DNA from: Setaria digitata
Taxonomy: Eukaryota; Nematoda; Chromadorea; Rhabditida; Setariidae
Assembly (NCBI GenBank): GCA_003640385.1
Contig: RCAB01000064.1
Coordinates: forward strand, 1 to 64,000
Length of the DNA stretch: 64,000 nt
Direction of reading: 5' to 3'
The translations under genes and the position numbers were made by a program. Positions 51,949 through 64,000 of this stretch are shown here, piece by piece. A model generated the notes under the pieces. It was not told the DNA's origin, ran no database searches, and was given only the letters and a program-made list of their open reading frames with translations. Each line of letters starts with the position of its first letter. Position 1 is the stretch's first letter.

Positions 51949-53825
51949 TCAAGCGTTTGCTTTAGCTTCCACTTTTGCTGATTTTTCCTCAACGCCATCT
52001 GCCACATCATCCGGACTGTGAGCCCTTTTGCGATCTCCTACAAGTTTCAAATTCAGTTTAAACAAAGAAAGTAATGTCACAACATATGGAATTGATGAAA
52101 TAGACCCTTTTCTGAAAAGACTGGAAGGAATACGAATACAAATGATTGATTGTTCAAGATTACCTGATTCCTTAATATTTTTGTCCTCAATATATCGTTT
52201 CGCATCTTCTTCGTTATCGAACTTCTTGAATTTGGCACCTTTGAAATCCTTTGTTGCTTCCTGGCATTCCTCCCACGTTTTGAACACACCAGTCTTATGA
52301 CCATGTGCTACAGCGTAGAATGCTGGCCCTTTGTTAGTTTGCTGAAATTTACAAAATACGGTCGAATATGCTTTGGAAATTACATCAAACACGACAATGG
52401 TAGCACAGTGTTTCAAAAACAAAGAGAAAAATAGGAAGCATTAATCGTCTGTATATTAATCAAGCAAGAATCGATGTTATCCTCGCCTCTTTCTTCTCCT
52501 CCGTTTTTTCTGCCTCTTTTACTTCTTTCTCATTGTTATCCGCTGCTGTATTATGTGCTTTTGATTCTGAAATTACTTATTACAAGCTCGATTTAACAGT
52601 CATTTTGGCACGATATCATTAAATCATCTTGGTTTCTTCTTCTTTCCTATTTCTCTTCGTGTCGTCCATATTATTTTACTTTGTAAATCCACTTTCGGCA
52701 AGCATGAATTCCTTGTGAATTTCAACAATTTAGTGGTATGTATCGTCGTGATTCCATATAGTCAATGTTCAATCCATAAGAAATGATAAAGATATCATGC
52801 AGTTCTCATCAATACCAAGTCATATCGCACTGAATTACTTTTTAAGGAATTCGACAAATTAAGATCATCATGTTCTGAAGCAGTTATAAAGTCTTCTGAA
52901 ATAATCATTTACCCACATAAAAAGTATAAATCCTAAAGAAAATATAAGCAAAAACAAAACCTTTTGAATTACCATCCTCTTCTCCACTCGAATACTTCTT
53001 ATAATAAGCCTTTGCCTCATCCAATGTTTCGAATTTCTTATACAGAGGTTGAGGATAATCGGCTATCTGGAATAACTTTATAATTACCAATGCAAAAATA
53101 GAAAAGAAACAAAATTATCAAATTTCTATGGAAAAAAAAATGGGATAAATAATTCACCATTCGAATTAAATGATAACGATAGAAAAGTAATATTTCTCTC
53201 ACATGATTTTTAACTTCATTGTAATCTGTAAATATTCCTACAACTTTTCCTCGAGCAACTGCATAAAATTTGTCCGCTTTCTCATCCACTTCCACTGAAA
53301 TTTCTTTAAGAGACATAAAACACTTGTAAGTCATGTATTTCTATTACCATTATAAGAACTTTTGAAATCTACAAACAGAAAACGTATAAAGTTCATACAT
53401 CTTCGAAGATGTAAAAGTGTTCTATAAAATTCATGTACAAGTGATCCTTAAACATAAAAGGGATTATAAAATATGTAAAGTAATCATCTATAGGAAACAA
53501 TTAACAACTGACATGAAATTCTTTCCGGCTGTCGGACCTTCACGAATTCTTCGGCTTCTTCCTTTGTAGCAAATTTCTTGTAAACCGGTTGGGGGAAATC
53601 TTTTATCTGCAAAATGAAATGAATCTACCATAAAGAGAAAAGAAAAGCAATCAAACTGAAATGTTCTAGAGTTCCTCTCGACTAGTACTGAATACTCAGA
53701 ATCGGTACAAAATATTAGGAGATAATGAAAAGATGCGTACACACCTGCGCCTGCACGTCGGCCCATTTTTCATAGACGCCCGGTTTCTTGCCGTGTCCCA
53801 CGGCGTAGAAACTCTGCTCAGCCAT
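51949..53825 (-). CDS. Triple hybrid-binding-domain protein without a nuclease domain
   Basis: Seven exons join in phase: 53825-53745, 53606-53538, 53322-53203, 53066-52973, 52566-52487, 52341-52164 and 52037-51949, giving 236 residues (240 if exon 4 runs to 52961). It contains three copies of the RNase H1-type hybrid-binding domain (the viroplasmin-like fold): FYAVGHGKKPGVYEKW with VYKKFATKEEAEEFV; FYAVARGKVVGIFTDY with LYKKFETLDEAKAYY; FYAVAHGHKTGVFKTW with KFKKFDNEEDAKRYI. An acidic, Lys/Glu-rich linker (exon 5) separates domains 2 and 3, and a basic RKRAHSPDD tail may be a nuclear signal. No RNase H catalytic motif follows. It probably binds RNA/DNA hybrids or dsRNA; its function is unknown to me. 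Intron 5 must use a GC donor (GAG|GCGAGG). The acceptor before 53322 is weak and was chosen on phase. Confidence 0.88.
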
Positions 53826-56532
53826 AATCGTCCAACTGAAGACTTTTTAAATAAAACAAAGAACATTCCTCAAATGACAAGGAATCAAAAGCTACTTAAA
53901 ATCCGACGAACCACAAACATTGCAGAAATTCGTCTGTCACAAATGCTATAAAGTCACACTGGCTATTTAAATGAAAATGATACGTTTGTGGACGCGGAAA
54001 TAACCAAGGAGGGCAACTTTACAGGCCCTTCCTATTAAACAGGTGAGTGATGTCCAGACTGGCTCTTCTTCTACACGGATCTAGGCCACTTCCGTCTAAT
54101 GTTAGCGAGGTCCTTTCAAGGTAACCAGCATACTGAGTGCGAAAGTACTGAGACTCATCTCGCAGACAGAGAGACACAGAATGAAGTTGAACGTTGTGAG
54201 AGGAGCCAGAAGCGAACGGAGAGAGAGACATTCCGCGTGCACTGCACTGAGCAGACGATGTGGAAACGGGAAATAGCACTGCGTTCTGGAGACTGTGTGC
54301 TGGGAGCATCAAGTAAGCAGGGTCGAGAGTGAGTCAACCCGAAAGTAAGCATGGTCGAGAGTGAGTCAACCCGAGAAGACTCCTCTTCTTTGTGGAATCG
54401 GTGCAAGCAAAAATGTGCCAGAAAGTTTCGTGTTGCAAGATGAGAGGACAGATGAACCCATCGTCTGGTTAGACTAGTCTTTCCTCTCTGTTCGAAGCAA
54501 TTACAGCAACATGCTATTATGCACCAACACAAATGACGGGAACATGAAAATAAACTGATAAAAAAATTTAAAAAGTTCAAGAAAACACAATTCTAGAACC
54601 AAATCCTGCAGGATCATTCGTTTCATCATTAGAACACGGAAGTGCTTCATTAAAAATAAAGACATAATTAGTGGGAAGTAGTCTTTTGAATGACTCCCAA
54701 TGTATCGGTAGTTTAATGTTTGTTAATCCTACTAATCCAGTACAAGAGAATACAGAAAGACGTTCAACCGTCACAAACTACTTCACTGTTGGTAGTACGA
54801 GTATCCTCACCTCTTCAAGCACATAGCATATTAAAGTTGTTCCACTTCATCTGACAGTGGTACTGTTTTCCACAATATCGACATATTTCTGAGCTGACAC
54901 TGATGATGCTATAAATTTATTTTAATTTTCTGCTGCACCATCTACCTTAGGTTGGTTAGAGTTTAAAAAGTATTCAAAATCAAAGACAGAGCGAAAGAAC
55001 GACCTTAATTTGAGAGATTTATGTTGATCGTGATAACCAATAGCAGTGATTTTCAGTCCGCGGATGTTTGGTAATTATCGACCTTCTACAAAAATAAAAC
55101 CGAACAATGTGATAATTGTGACAAAAGCCAACGATCATTAAGCTCAATTCAAAAACCATTACTCCCGACACATTTCAGTTGACGAGAAATACTCTTGGAG
55201 CACAGAAATCATTCTTCATAAGTACAGTTCAGCGAACCATGAGTAGGTATTTTGCATAACTATGTGTAAGAAATATAAACTTCATGCTAAAATGGTATAT
55301 AACATGTTCATATTTGTTGCTCAGTACATCGCAATATGAAATAGCGAAATCAAAATCCTTTAATTTGCCACAGCTAAATATAAAAATTATCACTTGCAAC
55401 GGCATCCAAAAGCGGTCTTTTACTTTTCCAGAGAACTGGATCTAAACATGTATTTTTCCTATTGATTTAGGGAGTTTTCGGGATTTCTTTCATTGTTAAA
55501 CATTGCTCATATGTAACCGCCTTTTGAACTAGTTCGAAATTGGCACAACCACCATGTTACGACAGTACTACCTTTCTTTTTTCCAAACATTTACACCATA
55601 TTCCTGATAATACTTCGTTGAGCAACACGCAAACAATAGAAACAGCTAATTCGAGCAGAAGTGTTGTTTGTGTTCACTAGGGCGAAAAATTACAATAATC
55701 CTCCTTTATCACTTTAAAATACAAAGAAAATGAAACTAACTACGCGGCTGTTCGAAAAAGTTTTACTTACATTAACCTAAGATATCAGTGGACATAAATC
55801 GAAGTATGGTCGTAACGGAAATAATTAACTAAAACGTCTATAACACAAATAAACCACTTCACACTCCTCGAAATATAAATTATTACCTATTGTCAGCGGC
55901 ACCAACAGAAGATTAAAACTCTCAAGATATGTTCTCTTTCTTCTTGTATTCCACCTAAACTCGGGCGTTCTGATCAATCGATAGAAGAGATATGCAAGCC
56001 AACACAACACAAATGATCGACATTTACAGATACGATGGGTACTTCAGTGTAAAACACGTTGTTAACTTTTTTAAGAACTTAAAAAAAAATATCAGAGTTT
56101 GCATGTATCATAGAAGAGAACTTTTTTTCAAGTCAGAACTTATTCTTGACGATATCAAGGAAACAAATACACATAAGGACAAGCTTGTAACACTAAAAGT
56201 TTCATGTAAAAATGAAATCTTCCCCTGTCTCAGTACTTATAGGTGTCAAGGGATAATATATGATTAAAAATCAGTAGTTTTTATTACTCTTTGCATTAAC
56301 AAAACGTAATCAATATTCTTTCTTTTCTTAAAATACCTACCAGTACCTTCTGATAAGACTACTCATCAACCATATGTGTAGAATGATTAAAGCTTTTCAT
56401 TTTTGTTTAAATTCACATGGTAAACCGCTTTCTCAAAAATATTAGTAGAAAGCATAAGACTGATGTGAAAACACAAACTGTATAAGACTGCCAGCAGTAT
56501 ACATAAAGCAATGAGATTAATTCTTTCAGAGA
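53826..56532. other. Intergenic and promoter region upstream of the triple-HBD gene
   Basis: 2.7 kb with no supported gene. A GC-richer patch at about 54000-54520 has long open frames on both strands, Ser/Cys/Arg-rich and mutually overlapping, which look compositional. It includes the 32-bp tandem repeat listed separately. A minus-strand frame at 54577-54774 is open, but I see no family motif. A likely acceptor for the triple-HBD message (GTCTTCAG, AG at 53836-53837) lies close to its ATG. Confidence 0.4.
54311..54374. repeat. Two tandem copies of a 32-bp unit
   Basis: 54311-54342 and 54343-54374 differ at one base (AAGTAAGCAGGG versus AAGTAAGCATGG) and share GAGAGTGAGTCAACCCGA. GC-richer than the neighbourhood. 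Confidence 0.85.
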
Positions 56533-58235
56533 TTAGTTTTTGAGGAATTCCAACCTAGCACGCATCTCATCATAATCAACGGTATGGTCTTCAGCACTTG
56601 GTAATAAGCCTTCTGGCTCCGCTGCAAGTGTATCCTTGACAGCAGATGGTGCTTTACCCAATTCACCGGCCGTAATTTCGTACAATATCCGATCTACTTC
56701 CTCCTGCAAAAATCTTCGAAATTGATTAAAGACACAATGACAAAACAACATGAAAAATAAAAGGCCATGGCAACTTATTCAGTGAAAGAAAGACGTGAAG
56801 CAATGAAAAGAGACATGAAAAGAGAGAAATTTCTATTACAAAATTAAACACTTTTCATTTCCTGAAGTATACTTGTATGAACATTTCTGATGAACTTCGC
56901 CTATTACCCATATTGGGAAAGGAGAGAAAGGTACCTGCGCTTCCTCTTCGAACTCCTCCGGTTCTACTGATTCCATGGTTTCTTCAATCATTTCATCAAT
57001 AATACCTATTTTCATCATTTCTTTCGAAAGCTCACGCATTGTTGACATTATTTCAGGAACCTTAAATCCATTGGTATGAAGAGTTCCAAAAAAGAAAAAA
57101 ATCAATATGAATTAAAAATGTCAACTGCTTACGACAAAGAACATAAAAATATAGACTATTCGCATTATATTACTCCATTAAAACCTACTGTTTTGTTTTT
57201 CGTGTCCCGTCTATTATTCCTAAAATGTACTGACTGCCCTGAAGTTTACACCCATGTTTAAGAGTTGAGAAAAGGCAGGTGACTAACCTCTAATACCTAT
57301 TTGACCGAATAAAGTGTCATCCAATGATGATTTTACTTGAACTTTATTCTGAAAACCTTCGCCAATACCTAATTCCAACCAAGTTTCAAAAATTTGGTTA
57401 TTCTTGAAACTACGCCTAACCTTAACCAGTTGCTGCATATTCTTCATGACATCTGTAGACTGCTGCAATGAGCCTGCCATGCGGACTGTTGCAAGCTGCT
57501 GTTGCATCCCCATAACAACGGAATTTATCTGGGCCTTTGTTCCATGGATCTTCGATATTGCCTCAAAATAAATTTTACGGTTTAAATTTGAGACATAAAA
57601 TCCAGAAATTATCCGGAAATTCAATGGTTGAGCCACAGTTTTCAGAATCAGTTTTGCAAATGATAGTTCAAAAAATGAAGTAGTTAAATAAAAATTTATT
57701 TTTGGGAGAGAAGATAAAAGGAATCCATTCCTACAAGCTCTAAAAGCAGGAGAAGATGAGTGGCACTACACAGATGGATCAAGAAACTTATAAAGCTTTG
57801 CTGTTGCAAATAATTAGTAATCTCCAAAAACAGTCAGCTTCCGAAATCTAACATAGTATCAATGCTACGACTTACTTTTCTTGACTGTAAAATGGACTTT
57901 GCAAGTACGACACATACATCACGGTCGCCTTTCTTCGCCGATTCTTTTATCTGTCTTTTGACCTGAAATTAAAATTCATTGGAATGATGAACTGAATTTT
58001 GTTTGACTGATTAGCAGCGGACTCTGCGATACACAGAAAATGAAAGGACGACTGGGAACGAGATGAGAGGAACTTACAAGTATTAAATTAATAAGAAACA
58101 GACTACCTTAATCTCCTCTCGTTCAATAGCATGAATCTGACGATCAAGCTGACGCAGTTCAGTTCGCATTTTCCGTTGCAGCTCACGGACAGCTTCCTTT
58201 GTATCGATCTTTTTGTCCCGTCCGAACAAGCCCAT
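56533..58235 (-). CDS. vps-24: Charged multivesicular body protein 3 (VPS24), ESCRT-III subunit
   Basis: Five exons join in phase 0: 58235-58107, 57962-57876, 57561-57421, 57060-56935 and 56703-56533, giving 217 residues (human CHMP3 222). ESCRT-III subunits polymerise on endosomal and other membranes to drive budding and scission. It begins MGLFGR, with Gly2 available for myristoylation as in other CHMP3 proteins. The basic helical core (REEIKVKRQIKESAKKGDRD, GSLQQSTDVMKNMQQLV) is followed by VPEIMSTMRELSKEMMKIGI, an acidic stretch and EITAGELGKAPS. The C-terminal helix DYDEMRARLEFLKN matches the MIM1 pattern recognised by VPS4 MIT domains. Two ATGs are adjacent (58238 and 58235), immediately after a TTTGAG acceptor. 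I chose the second because it gives the conserved MGLFG start. Confidence 0.94.
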
Positions 58236-58238
58236 CAT

Positions 58239-60931
58239 CTCAAACAAAATACAACGAATGATTCATACGTCGCAATTTGTCTCATCGAGCAGAATGCAAC
58301 CATCTGAAGGTGAGTTCATCAATGCCGGACAACCCGTCTCAATTATACGCCAAATCCGAGCTCTACTCACCTCCCTCACGTACCAAATATGCGTCGCAGA
58401 AGTGTTGCAGCATCCTTGGCTTCCGCTTCGAGAACCATCTTCCACGCAGCCCGCCATTAAATCCGTTCGTTGAGTTAATTCATTGTCAACCGTGATTAAT
58501 TTTATTGCTTTTTTTCCTCAGCATAATTAGTTTTAGGTTCCATTTCCCAACAGTTTTCTCAACCATTTGGGGAAAACTCCGTCAACTCTTTGCTATTTCC
58601 TGAAAAGGCAGAAACACTTCGATCTCCGACACAGGTGTTGTACACAAAGACTTTGAAATGTTGTGTGTTGAATGGAGAGGTGATGAGGAGACTCACCATT
58701 ACTGCAATTCAATCTGTAAATTAGGTTTCATTCTAGCTAAAACAAGCAAAAATAGTTTTGTTGGTGAGATTGTGATCTTCGGCTTTCTCATGTTTGGGGT
58801 GATAAGGACTTGAAATGACGATAATAGCTATCTAAAATAAACTGAACTTATATCGATATGGTCATAAATGGCTTTTCAAAGGAATCAAGAAGTAGTCGGC
58901 AATTAGAAGAGCCATAATCTGGCCTCTAGAACAAAAGAACTCCGATGACATTGGGACGAAATGGCTAAAAACTCTGAAAACTTAGAAGCAGTCACACTTT
59001 CTTTTCTTTCTTCGCAAATCAAGAAACTCCTCACTCATCCTCAGTTGAAAACTGAAAATGAAATCTGTCTATTAGTAAAATTCTGATATTCTGTGCTCTT
59101 GCTAAAATTAATGAATTAATAATCACTAAATTGATTCGTGAAATTAGCTTTGCACACTCACAATCCTGTAAGGAAGACATTATCGTATACATTCACCTCT
59201 TCACGAGACATTCTTGACGAGTAAGGCGTACCCAAATCTTATTAGTACCGCGTTTCATCATCACACCAGTAGCCTAAATGAGTGAGTGACAGTACGGCCT
59301 GGACCTTAGCCATGTACAGTTGCGGATCCGAATCGAATAATCACTTGAATCTGTAGGAGATCTTGTATTTCATTAATTTCATGTAATGCTCGTGCTGGGT
59401 GCTGCACAACAAACATCACTTTCGGATGAGCTTATCAAAAGAAGGTCTTTCAAATGGGCCAAGCACCTTCGTTAGCCGGAGAGCACTTCTCATATTGCTG
59501 ATTTCCGAGACACGGGCATGAACAAGCCAGTGCTGGATCCGAAAAGAAGAAACACGATATACCTCCAGTATCACTACTTCTAGTTTATCCCAATGATAAA
59601 GTGTGATCGGTTAACTGCCTTTAATGTCAGTGGAGTATTACACAGCACAACTGTCATAATTAAGAATTTGAAAATTTTCTTCTGATTAACGATCGCAAGA
59701 TTTGACAGTGCCATCACAAACGAGAAATGTACTAAATTTATCATTCATTGGATCAACGTATGCAAAGTATATGGGTCACTATGAACAAGTTCAGCGCAGC
59801 GTTGACATGTCGTAGTTACGCTTTTTAAACTTGGAGATACGGTGAACCAGCCATAAAATCTTACAGCTAATATGAATGATTTGTACCACTCATGCATAAT
59901 TTTTGTTTCATTGGATGCCATTTCATAGATAAGCTGCTGATAAAAGTAACTTCCGAACTTCAGCCGTACGAAACTTTTGAAGGATGATGGAAGTTATTTC
60001 GTTCTGGCAAAGTGTAGTTGATAGCTTATGTCAACATTTTTAAAAAAAAAGTAATGATTAAAATTAAAATTCGCCTGAAAACTTCAAAAAGCCCTTACCA
60101 ACCTGCTGACCTTGTCATTTATTGTCACATATCGTAAGAAAACTTGTGTATGGCGCCACCTCTATGATATCACTTTATCTAATTTACAACCACAAAATTC
60201 CTCCTCGTTCTTCTTAGATGAAAGAGAAAGCTCATAATTAACATCTTCTAATTTAATGTCCGTTTTATGCACCACACTTTTCATTTCCTCTCGTTAATAA
60301 CCATTGAATCTTTTTCCGGTTCTTTCAATACCTGCTTGTTTTAGAACTTGAATTAATAAATGTTTCATGTGTTTTTGTTACCGTAATTTATTCCAACGAA
60401 CTGAAAGATATTGAAAAACTGAAATTGACAAATCATTGCTATTGCGATTATTGTTGGTAAAAAGTTGCATTTTGTTCCATTATTGGGACTGAAATTTCGG
60501 GATGCACAATGACAGTGTCATTGTAGAATCATCACAAATGAGAAACAAATTGTTAAATATCTCACTCAAGAGATGAAATTCTGATCAAATACTATACCTG
60601 CCTAAGAATTATGATTCCTTTCCATCATCCCATCAACTGATTCTAGTGGAGGAATGTTGCAAATAGCGCAAACCTTCCTTTCGCCCAAGAAAAAATCCAT
60701 GAACCAAACCTACCTACAAAGTCTCAACGGGTCTTTGGATTCTAGAAATTGGAAATGAGGAAAACTAATACACTGATTATGCAAATTTTTCACATGCCAT
60801 AAAGAGATGCTTCCGGCCTCTTCCACCTTATTCACGTTTTTTCATCTGTTCGATAATGGCCGTAAAAGAAGTCGTACAGAATGTATGTGTAGTTACTTTG
60901 AGGAATCAGTTGACAGATACGGTACTGGAAT
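58239..60931. other. Intergenic region between divergent CHMP3 and MSS4 genes
   Basis: 2.7 kb with no gene I can support. Overlapping frames at 58213-58495 on both strands lie at the 5' end of CHMP3 and look like chance. Promoters of both flanking genes are expected here. Confidence 0.45.
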
Positions 60932-61683
60932 ATGAGTCTCAGTGTCATTTCGCTCGTGTCTCTGAAACAGATTCAGATTCAGTGCCCGTTTCAGCTTTTC
61001 ACAGAAAATGCAACTGCAACCAATGAGAAGTGCAGTAGCAAGAACGAGAAGCAGAACTTCAGTGATTTGATAGACGATCAGCAATGGAATAAAAAGAAAA
61101 TTTTATGTCGTCGTTGTCAGTGTGTCGTTTTTGGTGTTAAAAAGGCCACGCTCCTGGAAGGTACATACTTCATCAAAAGAAATCAACTTCTGTTACATTC
61201 TGGAGGTTATCCTTAGTGCGATCAACTTTTTCAGACTTCTGTGAGATCTATCTAAAACATTGTCTGGAACAGAGTTCCTTATGGTTCATAATCACCGTGA
61301 AATTTAAGACTGTTCAATGGGGTCAATTTTTTCTTTCATCTCCGAACTTCACTGAAATTCACAAATATCGAAAGTTCTCTTTGATAATGTTGTTTCTGAG
61401 TTCTAAAATTTGGAAATATCACTTCACTTTTCTCTTATTTCAAGGAAAGGATCCGAAAGAATTGAGGGAAATGAGTGTTGGTGGAACGGAAGGTAAACAA
61501 ATAGAAAAAACCGATATGTGGTGGTTCACATCCAATGAATATGCATTCGACACAATCGGTTTCCTCACTATAGACAAATTGGATGTTCTAATGTGTGGCG
61601 ACTGTGAGTTTGGTCCAATAGGATGGCGTACTTCGGATAACAAGAATTTCTGGGTTGCAGCTGAACGAATGAATTATGCTTGA
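60932..61683 (+). CDS. MSS4/RABIF, Rab-interacting zinc-binding chaperone
   Basis: Two exons, 60932-61160 and 61445-61683, joined in phase 1 (GAAG|GTACAT to TTTCAAG), give 155 residues against 123 in human RABIF. MSS4 binds nucleotide-free Rab GTPases of the exocytic branch and stabilises them. The zinc site is visible as LCRRC near residue 58 and MCGDCEFGPIGW near residue 130. WWFTSNEYAFDTIGFL and the final FWVAAER strand also match the family. The extra N-terminal 40-50 residues (Ser/Asn/Lys-rich) may be real, or the start may lie in an exon I have not found. A poly(A) signal AATAAA is at 61770-61775. Confidence 0.9.
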
Positions 61684-61996
61684 TTTCGAATGAAAAACAT
61701 GGTTTATTCATAAAAAATTATATTGTCCATACAATGGTAATTTGAATCTGAATCTATTTAATGGAGGAAAATAAATACTGAAAACAAATTTGATATTTTT
61801 TCATATCGCACGCTCTACAGTACCTTGAATTCGAACACAAAAATTATCTTTTTCATATGTTGCAACTTCTTTTGGAGATCCCAATTCACATAACAATAAG
61901 CAGAATTCAGTTGCACGTAAGCAAGAAGACTAGGAGATCTCGAAGTTACTTTCATGTAATCATCAGGAACAGTTACAGCAAATATTCTCCACCCTT
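61684..61996. other. Shared 3' region of convergent MSS4 and metalloprotease genes
   Basis: 313 bp between facing stop codons. It contains an AATAAA for MSS4 at 61770-61775 and, on the minus strand, an AATAAA (TTTATT near 61703) suitable for the metalloprotease. No coding signal. Confidence 0.6.
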
Positions 61997-63870
<1,874 letters not shown>

Positions 63871-64000
63871 AGTTGTAAGTGTCCCGTTTATCCAACCGAT
63901 TTTCCTTCCTTTTAGAAATCAGTGATCAAATTTGAGGATGACCCGCATTAACAATAACCGACACAGTTCAGCGATACAACAGAAGGATGAATGGATGGAT
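63871..64000. other. Right edge, probable upstream part of the metalloprotease gene
   Basis: No exon that I can define. Possible minus-strand acceptors near 63865-63875 (CGCAG, GTCAG) would start the signal-peptide exon. Confidence 0.3.

Noticed and set aside
54155..54580. Long minus-strand frame (141 codons) in the GC-richer block
   Set aside because: It overlaps frames on both strands, is rich in Ser, Cys, Arg and Leu, and has no motif or splice logic. It looks like a composition effect.

Overview
The window looks like a piece of an AT-rich animal nuclear genome, most likely a nematode and possibly a filarial/spirurid worm. The genes are broken into small exons with short introns and TTTCAG-like acceptors. 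Several genes have a strong splice acceptor just before the start codon, as expected for spliced-leader trans-splicing. The proteins are ordinary metazoan ones, including a delta-type sarcoglycan, CHMP3, DIMT1, MSS4 and a matrix metalloprotease. There are no bacterial operons, rRNA, recognisable tRNA, CRISPR or transposon genes. The species call is inference.

Layout. From 1 to about 28 kb is gene-poor. It holds exons of a minus-strand gene whose best-conserved part matches the N-terminal region of a PDE3-type cyclic nucleotide phosphodiesterase (solid exons at 9.6, 10.3 and 11.3 kb, possible ones at 1.9 and 15.7 kb). The PDE catalytic domain is not in the window. From 28 kb on the window is gene-dense: GOT1 (-), TCP11-like (+) head to head with it, an unrecognised 292-aa protein (+), a small unrecognised membrane protein (-), a class II photolyase (-), delta-sarcoglycan (-), DIMT1 (+), RNase H1 (-), a protein built of three RNase H1-type hybrid-binding domains without a nuclease (-), CHMP3/VPS24 (-), MSS4/RABIF (+), and a short matrix metalloprotease (-) running to the right edge.

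Most gene models were built by hand by joining exons whose reading phases agree. Several reach the normal family length: GOT1 138 aa, TCP11-like 503, DIMT1 306, CHMP3 217. The genes do not form one pathway. The closest functional pairing is RNase H1 with the triple-HBD gene just upstream of it on the same strand, where the same domain family appears four times within 3.5 kb.

The points most worth a second look are the nuclease-free triple-HBD protein, a complete photolyase in a probable nematode, a cluster of GC-AG introns in four neighbouring genes, a metalloprotease with no visible cysteine switch, a tandem duplication that copies a DIMT1 splice donor, and four single-N junctions flanked by duplicated sequence that look like unmerged contig ends.
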